Below are positions 25,550 to 33,893 of a stretch of DNA of 64,000 nucleotides, one piece after another (the stretch's first letter is position 1; every line of letters starts with the position of its first letter). Position numbers and translations under genes: made by a program. The notes under the pieces are model-generated. The model was not told the origin of the DNA. It worked only from the letters and a program-made list of their open reading frames with translations, and ran no database searches. Origin of the DNA: Solibacillus sp040274725 (GTDB taxonomy: Bacteria; Bacillota; Bacilli; Bacillales_A; Planococcaceae); NCBI GenBank assembly GCA_040274725.1, contig JBEMAQ010000019.1:1-64000 (forward strand). Direction: 5' to 3'.

Positions 25550-26929
25550 GTGATCGAAAGCAAAAGTATGCAAAACATTAGCGCTGAAGAATTGGTTACG
25601 TTAATTAGTGAGAGAGTAATTGAAGGAATAATCGATTATTTAAGTAATAATACTGTTAATTCAGATATTAATTTGAATTACTATATAGAAGATGATGAAT
25701 TTGAATTAGCTTACAAAAATGATCCCACAGAGCGTGAAGATTTTTGGAAATGGAGTAAAGATGAGGATGGTTGGAGAGTTGAAATAATAAGTGAGTTATT
25801 TATAGAGGCGCTTTCTAATTCAGATCAAGAGGCTTCGAATAAGTTTGTTGAAGATTTTAAACGAGCAATAAAGGCAGATGCAATAGTAGGTTTACAAGTA
25901 GTATCGTTAGAAGGCATTATAAAAAAAAACTCACCAGAGGTTATAAAATGGAAGGAGGAGTCAGGCCTTTTTTATAATTTAGAGGATTATGAGGAAACTT
26001 TAGATAAAGAAATGAAAAATTTAGAGTGTGACGAAGATAGGAGAGAAGATGCTTTAAAAAAATTGCGTATAGCTGAGAAGAATATTGAATTTCATTTACC
26101 TAAATTTTTAACCCCTTTCGGAGCATTTATCTTGGTAAATAGTAGCCCTTTAACACAAAAAACCGTAAATGATTTATTTGGGAATACTGATCAAATAAAG
26201 TTGAGTTGGATAAAAGATGCTTATCCGAATATAGAAAAAGAAAATAAGAGCAGTAAAGTAGTAGTGAAAAATCAAATTAGTACATATAATTTTCTTCAAT
26301 TGTTAAAACAGAAGCAGCTTAATTCCAGTGGGATAAATACTTCAGTTAATTTGTATTTGTTCAATAAATATACGTCTTTATTCGATGTTTGGATGTTAAG
26401 TAAGCTTACTATGAAATATGCGAATTTAAATAAACTAACTAAAATGCCTAAATTAAAGCAATATGTAAAGGTTAATAAAAAAGTTAGATTTCAAATGAAA
26501 GTGGAGCTTTGCAAGCGAGTAGCAAAAGTAACAAATATAAAGGGTGTTTTATTAAAAAGACTACTAGTAAAGCAATTTTTGAATAAGCCATTATTATTTG
26601 AAGAAAAATTTCTTGAAGATATGGAGGGATTTTTAGATGATGCAACTGAAGGTTTAAAAGAATATATACTTAAAAATATTAGTAATAATGAAATGTATAT
26701 GGATATACCCGAAGATATAAGAGAAGACTATATAATTTATGAACAGTTAAAGGATGTAAATCCATATAATCAACTTATTAATAATAAAATGAATAAAGAA
26801 TTTACTTCAGAATTTCCTATCACTAATACAAAAAAAGCAAGCTTTTATGAGTATTATCTTTATTTTCATTTAGCAATATACGCTGTAAATAAAGAGGCTA
26901 GGGAGAAATTTGATATTGAAAAAACATAG
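25550..26929 (+). CDS. Hypothetical protein, 459 residues
   Basis: No family was recognised. The protein is soluble. It starts with a helical region (about 5-30, AEELVTLISERVIEGIIDYL), then an acidic part (45-180). Its middle and end are rich in Lys and Leu helices (about 285-360, including LTKMPKLKQYVKVNKKVR). No Walker, nuclease or HTH motifs are visible. GTG 25550 follows GGAGG at nine bases. It is the only plus-strand gene in the left half of element 1, divergent from the replication module, and strongly AT-rich. Confidence 0.75.
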   Translation: MIESKSMQNISAEELVTLISERVIEGIIDYLSNNTVNSDINLNYYIEDDEFELAYKNDPTEREDFWKWSKDEDGWRVEIISELFIEALSNSDQEASNKFVEDFKRAIKADAIVGLQVVSLEGIIKKNSPEVIKWKEESGLFYNLEDYEETLDKEMKNLECDEDRREDALKKLRIAEKNIEFHLPKFLTPFGAFILVNSSPLTQKTVNDLFGNTDQIKLSWIKDAYPNIEKENKSSKVVVKNQISTYNFLQLLKQKQLNSSGINTSVNLYLFNKYTSLFDVWMLSKLTMKYANLNKLTKMPKLKQYVKVNKKVRFQMKVELCKRVAKVTNIKGVLLKRLLVKQFLNKPLLFEEKFLEDMEGFLDDATEGLKEYILKNISNNEMYMDIPEDIREDYIIYEQLKDVNPYNQLINNKMNKEFTSEFPITNTKKASFYEYYLYFHLAIYAVNKEAREKFDIEKT

Positions 26930-26971
26930 ATGCTTCTTGTCTCAGCCTCTAAATCAATTAACAGATGTTAA

Positions 26972-27421
26972 CTAAATATAGCCCTTTTCTTTCAGAGAAG
27001 TGAATGAATTTGTACAGATTATTAAATGATCAAGCAAATCAATCCCTAAAATTTTCCCAGCCTCACTTAGTCGCTCAGTAACCTCGATATCTTCTGAGCT
27101 AGGAGTGCTAACATCACTAGGGTGATTATGGCCAACAATTATCGAGGCAGAGTTACTAAGTAACGCAGATTTTAGTACCTCGCGCGGATGAACGATGCTA
27201 GCATTTAAACTACCAATATGAACAGTCTGAATACATGTTGGCTGGTTTTTAGTGTCTAAACAAATAACGATGAAGTGTTCACGATCGACATCACCTAAAT
27301 ATTCTTTCATAAGGTTATAAGCGTCTTCTGGCGATTTAATTTTGCGGTTTTTGTAGTGAAGCACTTTTTCTCTTACAAGTTTTACTTGAACGATGTTTAC
27401 ACGTTTTGCAGGTACAGTCAT
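26972..27421 (-). CDS. radC: RadC-like JAB-domain protein
   Basis: The 149-residue protein consists almost only of the RadC JAB/JAMM domain, with metal-binding pattern VGHNHPSDVSTPSSEDI (His-x-His and a later Asp). Chromosomal RadC has about 220 residues with a helix-hairpin-helix part, missing here. Short RadC proteins are common on mobile elements and are predicted metal-dependent hydrolases with uncertain function. ATG 27421 is chosen because TTTTGGAG precedes it; an upstream ATG at 27469 has no such site. Confidence 0.88.
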   Translation of the reverse strand: MTVPAKRVNIVQVKLVREKVLHYKNRKIKSPEDAYNLMKEYLGDVDREHFIVICLDTKNQPTCIQTVHIGSLNASIVHPREVLKSALLSNSASIIVGHNHPSDVSTPSSEDIEVTERLSEAGKILGIDLLDHLIICTNSFTSLKEKGYI

Positions 27422-27520
27422 ATTATCAACTCCAAAATAGTTTGTAATGTATAAAATGTATACATTCATCAGAATAATATATAATTAAACTTTGTATAAA
27501 TACGGCTCGAGTATGTAAAA

Positions 27521-27557
27521 AGACCGCTAACTTAAATTGAATAGTTAGCAGTCTTTC
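27521..27557 (-). terminator. Terminator of the LRAT-like operon
   Basis: The stem 27521-27532 with 27543-27554 (AGACCGCTAACT / AGTTAGCAGTCT, one mismatch or G-U pair) has T-rich sequence after it on the minus strand. Confidence 0.75.
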
Positions 27558-27560
27558 CAT

Positions 27561-28142
27561 TTATTCACCATGCATTGCCCATTTAATGAAATGTTCGCAA
27601 TTGTTAAAAATTGGATGGTATTGTCGTTCACCTAATTTTGAATAAGCACGTGCTATTACCTCATCTTTTTTGTATAGACGAGGTGTGTCTATAACGTAAA
27701 TAGTTGCTCCTTTCGCAAAGCTCTGTATCGAACTAATAACAATTTCACCTTGTTGATAATGTATCACCTCAGAATTATTGATTGAGAGAGCGTGATGCGA
27801 GTAACCTAATCGGTCCACTTTTAAATGTTGTGCGCGTTTCACTTTATCTTTTGAAATTGCGGATTTCGATTTTTTCAATTTCTTTAAAGTCTTTTTTAGC
27901 TTAATATCTGGATTCAACGGGTCAGGTAAAGGTTCGGGTAATTGTTCTACTACGTTTGCTAATGTTGTAATAGCTCTGTCGACTTTCTCAGCAGTGTTTC
28001 CGAGAAGAGGGGCTTCTTTCTTCCAATCTGAAATAATTTCTTGTTTAGTTTCGACATATACTTCCTTTACCCCTTCTCGTAACTCTGCATTGGCAGCTGA
28101 TATGCCTTCTAAAACACCTTTAATTTCATCGAATAATCCCAT
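27561..28142 (-). CDS. LRAT/NlpC-P60-like thiol enzyme
   Basis: The 193-residue protein has an N-terminal helical part (about 1-85, with a Pro-rich spacer EQLPEPLPDP) and a basic KKTLKKLKKSKS patch. Its C-terminal LRAT-like papain-fold domain (about 105-193) has His in YSHHALSI and the hallmark NNCEHFIKWA containing the catalytic Cys. LRAT-type enzymes are lipid acyltransferases or thiol hydrolases. In bacteria and phages they are poorly characterised and are sometimes effectors. It lies two bases from its operon partner and inside a defence-rich element, so a toxin or effector role is possible. Confidence 0.75.
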   Translation of the reverse strand: MGLFDEIKGVLEGISAANAELREGVKEVYVETKQEIISDWKKEAPLLGNTAEKVDRAITTLANVVEQLPEPLPDPLNPDIKLKKTLKKLKKSKSAISKDKVKRAQHLKVDRLGYSHHALSINNSEVIHYQQGEIVISSIQSFAKGATIYVIDTPRLYKKDEVIARAYSKLGERQYHPIFNNCEHFIKWAMHGE

Positions 28143-28144
28143 AA

Positions 28145-28492
28145 TTATCGCTCCTTTATATAAATGATTTTTGCACTTAGTGGTAGATTTAGTTTTTGCT
28201 TAGATTTCTGAATGACGATGATGAGGTCGCCTTCAATATCATGAATTGGACTATAAAATTCAATGGGTGTATCATCCCATTCTTGTTCTTGGTGACGTTC
28301 GAATAATTCGTAATGAATAAAACTTTCCAGTACAACTGAAATTTCTAAATGCTTATGAGTAGGTAGACCCATTAGGTACTGGGCAAACAAAATTGCAAAC
28401 TCACGAGAAGTAAATGTTGTTGCAGTGACATAATGCGTAACTTCACTTTCTACTGTTAAGGAGTCAAGAATCTTTTCGAATGCCTCAAACAT
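28145..28492 (-). CDS. Hypothetical partner of the LRAT-like protein
   Basis: A 115-residue soluble protein with no recognised family, predicted alpha/beta, with TTFTSREFAILFAQYLMG in the first half. It starts the two-gene operon with the LRAT-like protein. ATG 28492 has no ribosome binding site. In the same frame a strong AAAGGAGGAG lies five bases before an ATT codon at 28546, which would add 18 residues (starting YWHDTERYSN after the initiator). The real start may therefore be the rare ATT. Confidence 0.6.
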   Translation of the reverse strand: MFEAFEKILDSLTVESEVTHYVTATTFTSREFAILFAQYLMGLPTHKHLEISVVLESFIHYELFERHQEQEWDDTPIEFYSPIHDIEGDLIIVIQKSKQKLNLPLSAKIIYIKER

Positions 28493-28587
28493 TTCTGGTG
28501 AATGATCAAGCTGATTTGAATAACGTTCTGTATCATGCCAATAAATTTGCTCCTCCTTTCGTAATTTCTATTTGTAATACAAATGAA

Positions 28588-28616
28588 ACAGCTGTTCCTA
28601 TATGTAAGGAACAACT
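28588..28616. repeat. Inverted repeat in the leader of the LRAT operon
   Basis: CAGCTGTTCCT pairs with AGGAACAACTG across a 7-nt spacer (one mismatch). It lies between the LRAT operon and the RT system and could be an operator or stem-loop for either. Confidence 0.5.
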
Positions 28617-28796
28617 GCTCTATTTATATAATGTATATTTGAAATGTTGGATATAACTTATTTTGTAGTTATACATAGCAACGCTAAGGTTTGTAAAAAT
28701 TCATCTACATAAATCCTTCGTATCTAATTAAAAGACACCTAAATTCACAAAATAGCAATACTGCTAAGAGTTATAATAGGGTTTTATAGTTAAATA

Positions 28797-28825
28797 TTTA
28801 CAAAAAATATTTTATTTACTATAAT
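28797..28825 (+). promoter_or_regulatory. Promoter of the RT leader RNA
   Basis: TTTACA (28797-28802), a 17-bp spacer and a perfect TATAAT (28820-28825) would start a transcript near 28832, about 266 bases before the reverse transcriptase start codon. Confidence 0.8.
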
Positions 28826-28831
28826 TGAATC

Positions 28832-29097
28832 ATCTCCAAAATTGGTTGTGAGAGCAATTAGTTTCGATGTTTAGCAAGTTTCTGAACGTTAATAAACTCG
28901 CTAAACCACCAGATGTCGAGGATCAACGCTACTAAAGCTTGGCCTTCCACATTGAATAAACTAATCACGGTTAGAATTGCCTCCTTACGGTAATTATACC
29001 TAATGTTTAAGAAGTCCTATAAAGGGACTAGTGGTCAAAGGGCTCTTTATCTATCTAGATAAACCCCGAAAAAATTATGCTAGGAGGTTGATCTGTT
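28832..29097 (+). ncRNA. Candidate structured non-coding RNA upstream of the reverse transcriptase
   Basis: The leader from the promoter at 28797 to the RT start codon is about 266 nt. It contains a series of stems: AATTG/CAATT (about 28840-28859), a long hairpin TTTAGC..GTTT/AAAC..GCTAAA (28870-28905), GTCC/GGAC (about 29014-29028), and a perfect TTTATCTA/TAGATAAA hairpin (about 29046-29063). No coding frame with a ribosome site fits. Defence reverse transcriptases (retrons, DRT2/DRT9 types) use such adjacent RNAs as template or scaffold. The boundaries are inferred. Confidence 0.55.
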
Positions 29098-30486
29098 ATG
29101 AACAGAAGTAATGGACCACGACGATTACATGACCTCTCTAGCTCTTCTGAAGTTAATTGGTCAAAATATAACAAAAAGAAGTACCTACATTTTGATAAAC
29201 GTATGGATATAAAAAATGATGAGCATATGCAAGCTAAAATCCAAGACCCTTCTTGGATAGCTTCATATGCTTTTTTGCCGTCGCTTCATTTTGTAATTGA
29301 ATTTAAAAAATATGTAACAGTTAAAGCACCAGATGGTGGAAAAATTAAAGAAAAAGCAATTAAGGAACGTGAAATTTATTATGCTGCTCACAAAGACAGC
29401 CTTATTTATAAATATTATGGAGATTTATTAAACAATGCGTATAATGATTATGCTTCCGAGGAAGGCATTGACGAAATAGCTGTTGCTTATCGTAATAATA
29501 AGCGCGGCAAAAATAATATTGATTTTGCCTATGAGGCGTTTGATTTTCTTTTGAAGCAAGACCAGGCAATAATTATAGCTTTAGATTTTACGAGCTTTTT
29601 TGATAAAATCGACCATAAATCACTCAAGCAAAAAATCAAGCGTGTATTAAATGTAGAAGAATTGCCGAAAGACTGGTATAAAATTTATAAAAATATCACT
29701 CGTTATTCATATGTAGAAAAAGAGGATATTGAAGAATTTTTACTTGATAAGTACGGAAAAAAGAAATTGAAAAAGATTCGACCTCGATTACCTCAAATTA
29801 TGGAGCCGGCTGAATTTAGGGAATTTAAACAAGGGAAAATCAAGGTGAATCAGCAATCATTCGGTATACCACAAGGCTCTGGCATGAGTGCTGTTTGCTC
29901 TAATGTGCATTTGATTGATTTTGATAAAGAGGTGCTTGAATGGTCCAAGAAAAAGCATCCAGACGCTTTATATAGAAGGTATTGTGATGATCTTATACTA
30001 GTTATTCCTACAACTAACGCTACTGTAGAACTACTTGAAGAGTGGAAGAATGAGTTGATGGCTCAAATTGATCGCTATAAGGATGAAGGCTTGATTATTC
30101 AAGAGAAGAAGACGGAGCTGCGTTTATTTAAAGATAAGACGATTTACAATGAAAAGATGGAAGTTAGTCCTTTAGATTATTTAGGCTTTGTTATAGATAA
30201 GAATATTATTCGAATTCGTGAGAAAAGTTTATTTAAGTATTATTCCCGAGCGTATAAAAAAGTTAAAACAAGTAATCGAATTGCTTATACTACAGAGCGG
30301 CCGGGCCCTAAAAGAAAACTATATGATTTATATACACATTTAGGTCATAAATATATGGGCTATGGAAACTTTAATGCTTATGTGAAAAAAGCACACAAAA
30401 TAATGAAAGAGTTGCCATGTAAATCGCATATTCGAAAGCAAACTAAGAGACATTGGAGGAAGATACATAAAAGGTTAAGTGATTAG
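29098..30486 (+). CDS. Reverse transcriptase of a defence-type (UG/Abi-like) group
   Basis: The 462-residue RNA-directed DNA polymerase shows motif A with Asp163 in ALDFTSFFDKIDH, motif B FGIPQGSGMSAVCSN (255-269), catalytic YCDD (295-298), and motif E DYLGFVID. A long charged insert (about 185-250) separates motifs A and B. The N-terminus has LHFDKRMD and YAFLPSLHFVIEFKKYV before the fingers. No maturase or endonuclease domain is present, so it is not a group II intron. The features fit unknown-group RTs of the DRT type; I cannot fix the subclass. It is translated from ATG 29098 behind AGGAGG and is 20 bp from the GIY-YIG gene. Confidence 0.9.
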   Translation: MNRSNGPRRLHDLSSSSEVNWSKYNKKKYLHFDKRMDIKNDEHMQAKIQDPSWIASYAFLPSLHFVIEFKKYVTVKAPDGGKIKEKAIKEREIYYAAHKDSLIYKYYGDLLNNAYNDYASEEGIDEIAVAYRNNKRGKNNIDFAYEAFDFLLKQDQAIIIALDFTSFFDKIDHKSLKQKIKRVLNVEELPKDWYKIYKNITRYSYVEKEDIEEFLLDKYGKKKLKKIRPRLPQIMEPAEFREFKQGKIKVNQQSFGIPQGSGMSAVCSNVHLIDFDKEVLEWSKKKHPDALYRRYCDDLILVIPTTNATVELLEEWKNELMAQIDRYKDEGLIIQEKKTELRLFKDKTIYNEKMEVSPLDYLGFVIDKNIIRIREKSLFKYYSRAYKKVKTSNRIAYTTERPGPKRKLYDLYTHLGHKYMGYGNFNAYVKKAHKIMKELPCKSHIRKQTKRHWRKIHKRLSD

Positions 30487-30506
30487 TACTAGGAGGAGAG
30501 AGGCAA

Positions 30507-31346
30507 ATGACTTTCGGCAAAACAATCAAAATGTTTTTAATAGATGGAGATTCAAGTGGGCGATTAACTTGTGAACTTTCAAATTGGACAGGCTTGGCGT
30601 ATCGAATTCCTCGTACTGAAGTGAAGAAGTGCGTGGATCGTCCTAATTTAAATTCAACAGGAGTGTACATGCTATTTGGCCGTAATGAGGATGATAAAGA
30701 GGCTGTATACATAGGTGAGGCAGAGGAAGTCTATAAGCGTTTGCAGGATCATCTGCGAGAAAAAGACTTTTGGAACGAAGTAATCGTATTCATTAGTAAA
30801 GATGAAAATTTAAATAAGGCTCATATTAAATACATTGAAAATAAGTTATATGAAAAAGCGAAAGGGACAAATCGTTACGTTGTGATGAACGGGAATATAC
30901 CACCAATGCCATCTATATCAGAACCAGACCGCGCGGAAATGGATGAATATATAAGTAATCTTATGATGATGACAAATACACTTGGTCATAAATTATTTGA
31001 AGAAATTAAAGATCAAACGGAGATAAATGAGGATGATATTCTTTATATTGAAGCTGCACGTGGTGCAAGTGCTAAAGGGATTCAAACTCAAGAAGGTTTT
31101 GTTGTATTAAAGGGGTCTAAAATTGCTGTAGATTATGTAAATTCATATTCTGAGCGTTCAATTGCAAAGCGAAATGAACTAATCCAGTCAGAAAAAGTGA
31201 CCATTATTAATGGTGAATTTGTTGTGATGGAAGATCTTTTGTTTTCGAGCCCTTCCGCAGCAGCTGATATTGTTATGGGACGAAGTGCTAATGGATTGAC
31301 GGAGTGGAAGAATAGGTATGGTAAAAATCTAAAAGAATTACAGTAG
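30507..31346 (+). CDS. GIY-YIG nuclease-family protein with DUF4357-like C-terminus
   Basis: The 279-residue protein has an N-terminal GIY-YIG domain (about 50-130): TGVYMLFG, then EAVYIGEAEEVYKRLQDHL. A C-terminal DUF4357-like domain (about 210-279) ends SSPSAAADIVMGRSANGLTEWK. DUF4357 commonly accompanies GIY-YIG and restriction proteins and may bind DNA. It has AGGAGGAG before ATG 30507 and directly follows the reverse transcriptase with no terminator between. They therefore probably form a two-gene defence unit with the nuclease as effector. Orphan status next to hsdMSR is the alternative. Confidence 0.88.
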   Translation: MTFGKTIKMFLIDGDSSGRLTCELSNWTGLAYRIPRTEVKKCVDRPNLNSTGVYMLFGRNEDDKEAVYIGEAEEVYKRLQDHLREKDFWNEVIVFISKDENLNKAHIKYIENKLYEKAKGTNRYVVMNGNIPPMPSISEPDRAEMDEYISNLMMMTNTLGHKLFEEIKDQTEINEDDILYIEAARGASAKGIQTQEGFVVLKGSKIAVDYVNSYSERSIAKRNELIQSEKVTIINGEFVVMEDLLFSSPSAAADIVMGRSANGLTEWKNRYGKNLKELQ

Positions 31347-31376
31347 AAAACAGCCTAGCTAAGGCTGTTTTCTTAT
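31346..31376. terminator. Bidirectional terminator between convergent genes
   Basis: A perfect 11-bp stem GAAAACAGCCT / AGGCTGTTTTC (31346-31356 with 31362-31372) with a 5-nt loop and T/A-rich sequence on both sides. It separates the GIY-YIG gene from the convergent AlbA_2 gene. Confidence 0.85.
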
Positions 31377-32260
31377 TTCTTTAACTGTACTTTCCACAAA
31401 AACTTCCCCTTAACAAATATAAATCCACCAGAATAAGTCGCAACATATTCTTTATCATCTGCATCAACAAATGTAACTTTTAAATTCAATTTCTTTTCGG
31501 TCACACCATCTGGATCGATTCCTAGAGGAAAGCATTGCGTAGATGTGAAGCCGAATTCGAAGTAATTGACTATCTCATCTTTAGGAGCCAATTTCAGTTG
31601 ATAATCTGCTCCAATGATATTATCTCTCGTTCCATATAAGCGATGTGAAGTTAATAGTTGATTGTCTTCGTAGATTTCTAAGCAACCCCAAGTAATTGTA
31701 AGTGGCTTGTTTGAGTAATTACTTATTTTACAACGTAAATCAACACATCCAGTTTCAGATTTAGTCGCATAGAGTTGACCATCTAATATCTTTAATTCAA
31801 CGTTATCAACCTCATACATCCTATTTAAATCTGCTCGTGTGACAAAGTCATTAGTAGCTCCTCTTCGAATCCACATCGTTCCTTTATTTATTTTATCTTT
31901 ATACTTCTTTTTCATTATATAAGGTCTGTTATCAGGCCTAATTTCTAACACTTGAAACTTCTTCTCAATATACATAACAGAATGGAGTTTGATATCTAAA
32001 TGGGGTTCAATGTTCTCAAATAGGAGTTGGTCAATGGTTGATTGATCAACAAATGATTCTAATCCTATGAGCTCTTTGGCATTTTCACGATCTTTTACAC
32101 CATATACAATGTGTTTCTTTTCTTTTGAATGGCCATTTGCAAAGCTAAGAACATCTTTAAGCAGGTCGGAGTAATTATTTGAATGATAAAAATTACTTTT
32201 AAAATCAACGGTTTCACCTTCTGCTAATGCTAATAAATGCTCGAATTGTTCAAGATTCAA
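31373..32260 (-). CDS. AlbA_2 (Schlafen-type) domain protein
   Basis: The 295-residue protein has an N-terminal Schlafen AlbA_2 domain (about 5-150): GETVDFKSNFY, then DVLSFANGHS..HIVYGVKD, and MWIRRGATNDFVTRADLNRMYE at its end. A C-terminal all-beta domain (about 155-295) follows, with an immunoglobulin-like strand pattern and no recognised family. AlbA_2 proteins bind nucleic acid, some cleave tRNA, and many occur in conflict systems. The start is TTG 32260 with AGGTGAC upstream. It is divergent from hsdM, with which it shares a 112-bp control region. Confidence 0.82.
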   Translation of the reverse strand: MNLEQFEHLLALAEGETVDFKSNFYHSNNYSDLLKDVLSFANGHSKEKKHIVYGVKDRENAKELIGLESFVDQSTIDQLLFENIEPHLDIKLHSVMYIEKKFQVLEIRPDNRPYIMKKKYKDKINKGTMWIRRGATNDFVTRADLNRMYEVDNVELKILDGQLYATKSETGCVDLRCKISNYSNKPLTITWGCLEIYEDNQLLTSHRLYGTRDNIIGADYQLKLAPKDEIVNYFEFGFTSTQCFPLGIDPDGVTEKKLNLKVTFVDADDKEYVATYSGGFIFVKGKFLWKVQLKK

Positions 32261-32372
32261 TTATGTCACCTACTTATTGAGTTAAGATTATAAATATCTC
32301 TATTTTCCTATATAATATAAAGTATAATTAAAATAAATGATATGTAAATATAAGTAAATTAGGGGTGTTTAA

Positions 32373-33893
32373 ATGACAACAGCAAATTTAGGTTTTGAAG
32401 AAAAGCTATGGCAGATGGCAGACCGTCTGCGTGGTTCGATGGATTCAGGTGAATATAAAAACGTAGTGTTAGGGCTACTTTTCTTAAAATATGTATCAGA
32501 TGCATTTGAGGAACTTTATGCGCAATTAAAAGAAGATGATTGGGCAGATGAAGAAGACCGCGACGAATACGCAGCAGAAAACATTTTCTTTGTGCCTCAA
32601 GAAGCACGCTGGTCGTTCATTAAAGACAATGCAAAGAAACCAGAAATCGGTCAGTTAATCGATAAAGCGATGATTGCGATTGAAAAGGAAAACCCTTCAT
32701 TAACAGGTGTTTTACCGAAGAACTATGCACGACCAGAGTTAGACAAAACACGCTTAGGAGAAACGATTGACCTGTTCTCGTTTAAAGTAGGCGATAAAGA
32801 AAGCCGTTCAAAAGATATTTTAGGTCGTGTATATGAATACTTCTTAACAAAATTCGCTGCATCAGAAGGAAAGAATGGTGGAGAGTTCTATACACCAGCT
32901 TCTGTCGTACGTTTAATTGTAGAAATGCTACAACCTTATAAAGGGCGTATTTATGACCCAGCTTGCGGTTCAGGTGGCATGTTCGTACAATCTGAGAAAT
33001 TTGTGGAAGAACATCAAGGGAAACTTGGTGATATCTCAGTGTATGGTCAAGAATTCAATCCAACAACATGGAAACTTTGTAAAATGAACTTAGCGATTCG
33101 TGGAATTGATGGTAACTTAGGATCTCATAATGCGGATACATTCCATAATGATTTACACAAAGGGTTAAAAGCTGATTACATTATGGCAAATCCTCCATTC
33201 AATATTAAATCATGGGGTGCTAGCAAATTAACTGAGGACGTTCGTTGGCAATACGGTATGCCACCAGAAAGTAATGCCAACTATGCTTGGATTCAGCATA
33301 TGGTTTCTAAACTTGCACCAGCAGGAACAGCAGGCTTTGTATTAGCAAATGGTTCCATGTCTTCTAATACAAATAATGAAGGCGAAATTCGTAAAAACTT
33401 AATTGAAGCAGACTTAGTAGAATGTATCGTTACGTTACCGGGACAACTATTCTATTCAACACAAATTCCAGTATGTATTTGGTTTATGTCGAAGGATAAA
33501 TCTAAAACAGGAAAGCGTGACCGTAGAAATGAAATTTTATTTATTGATGCACGTAAATTAGGCTTCATGGCAGACCGTACACATAAAGAATTTTCTGATT
33601 TAGATATTCAACAAATTACAAAAGCATTCCATACATGGCGTGGAACTGCTGAAGGTGAATATGAGGATGTACTAGGTTTCTGTAAAGCAGCAACACTTGA
33701 AGAAGTTCGAAATAATGATTACATTTTAACACCGGGTCGCTATGTAGGTTTAGAGGAAGTAGAAGATGATGGCGAACCTTTTGAAGAAAAAATGACACGT
33801 TTAACGACAGAACTAGCTGAGCACTTTGAGGAATCAAAAGAGCTAGAAGACCAAATTCGCCGAGTACTTGGGGGGATTGGATATGGATTCTAA
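32373..33893 (+). CDS. hsdM: Type I restriction-modification methyltransferase subunit HsdM
   Basis: The 506-residue N6-adenine methyltransferase has an HsdM N-terminal helical domain (about 5-140), EFYTPASVVRLIV, the AdoMet-binding motif I DPACGSGGMF (about 195-204) and catalytic NPPF in ADYIMANPPFNI (about 269-280). It forms M2S1 with HsdS and modifies adenines at the target; with HsdR the complex restricts. The start ATG 32373 follows AGGGGTG. Its end overlaps hsdS by eleven bases. The gene looks complete and intact. Confidence 0.96.
   Translation: MTTANLGFEEKLWQMADRLRGSMDSGEYKNVVLGLLFLKYVSDAFEELYAQLKEDDWADEEDRDEYAAENIFFVPQEARWSFIKDNAKKPEIGQLIDKAMIAIEKENPSLTGVLPKNYARPELDKTRLGETIDLFSFKVGDKESRSKDILGRVYEYFLTKFAASEGKNGGEFYTPASVVRLIVEMLQPYKGRIYDPACGSGGMFVQSEKFVEEHQGKLGDISVYGQEFNPTTWKLCKMNLAIRGIDGNLGSHNADTFHNDLHKGLKADYIMANPPFNIKSWGASKLTEDVRWQYGMPPESNANYAWIQHMVSKLAPAGTAGFVLANGSMSSNTNNEGEIRKNLIEADLVECIVTLPGQLFYSTQIPVCIWFMSKDKSKTGKRDRRNEILFIDARKLGFMADRTHKEFSDLDIQQITKAFHTWRGTAEGEYEDVLGFCKAATLEEVRNNDYILTPGRYVGLEEVEDDGEPFEEKMTRLTTELAEHFEESKELEDQIRRVLGGIGYGF

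Noticed and set aside
28886..28990. Stop-free frame in the RT leader as a rolling-circle 'neo'-type coding template
   Set aside because: One sense frame is open for about 105 bases, but this is expected by chance at this length and no template borders were identifiable.
28832..29097. Classical retron msr-msd RNA
   Set aside because: The leader is structured but I could not find the paired a1/a2 arms, and the RT lacks the retron motif set I would expect. It is kept as an unspecified candidate ncRNA.
29098..30486. Group II intron reverse transcriptase
   Set aside because: No maturase X domain, HNH endonuclease or intron RNA boundaries, and the gene is followed by an unrelated co-transcribed gene.
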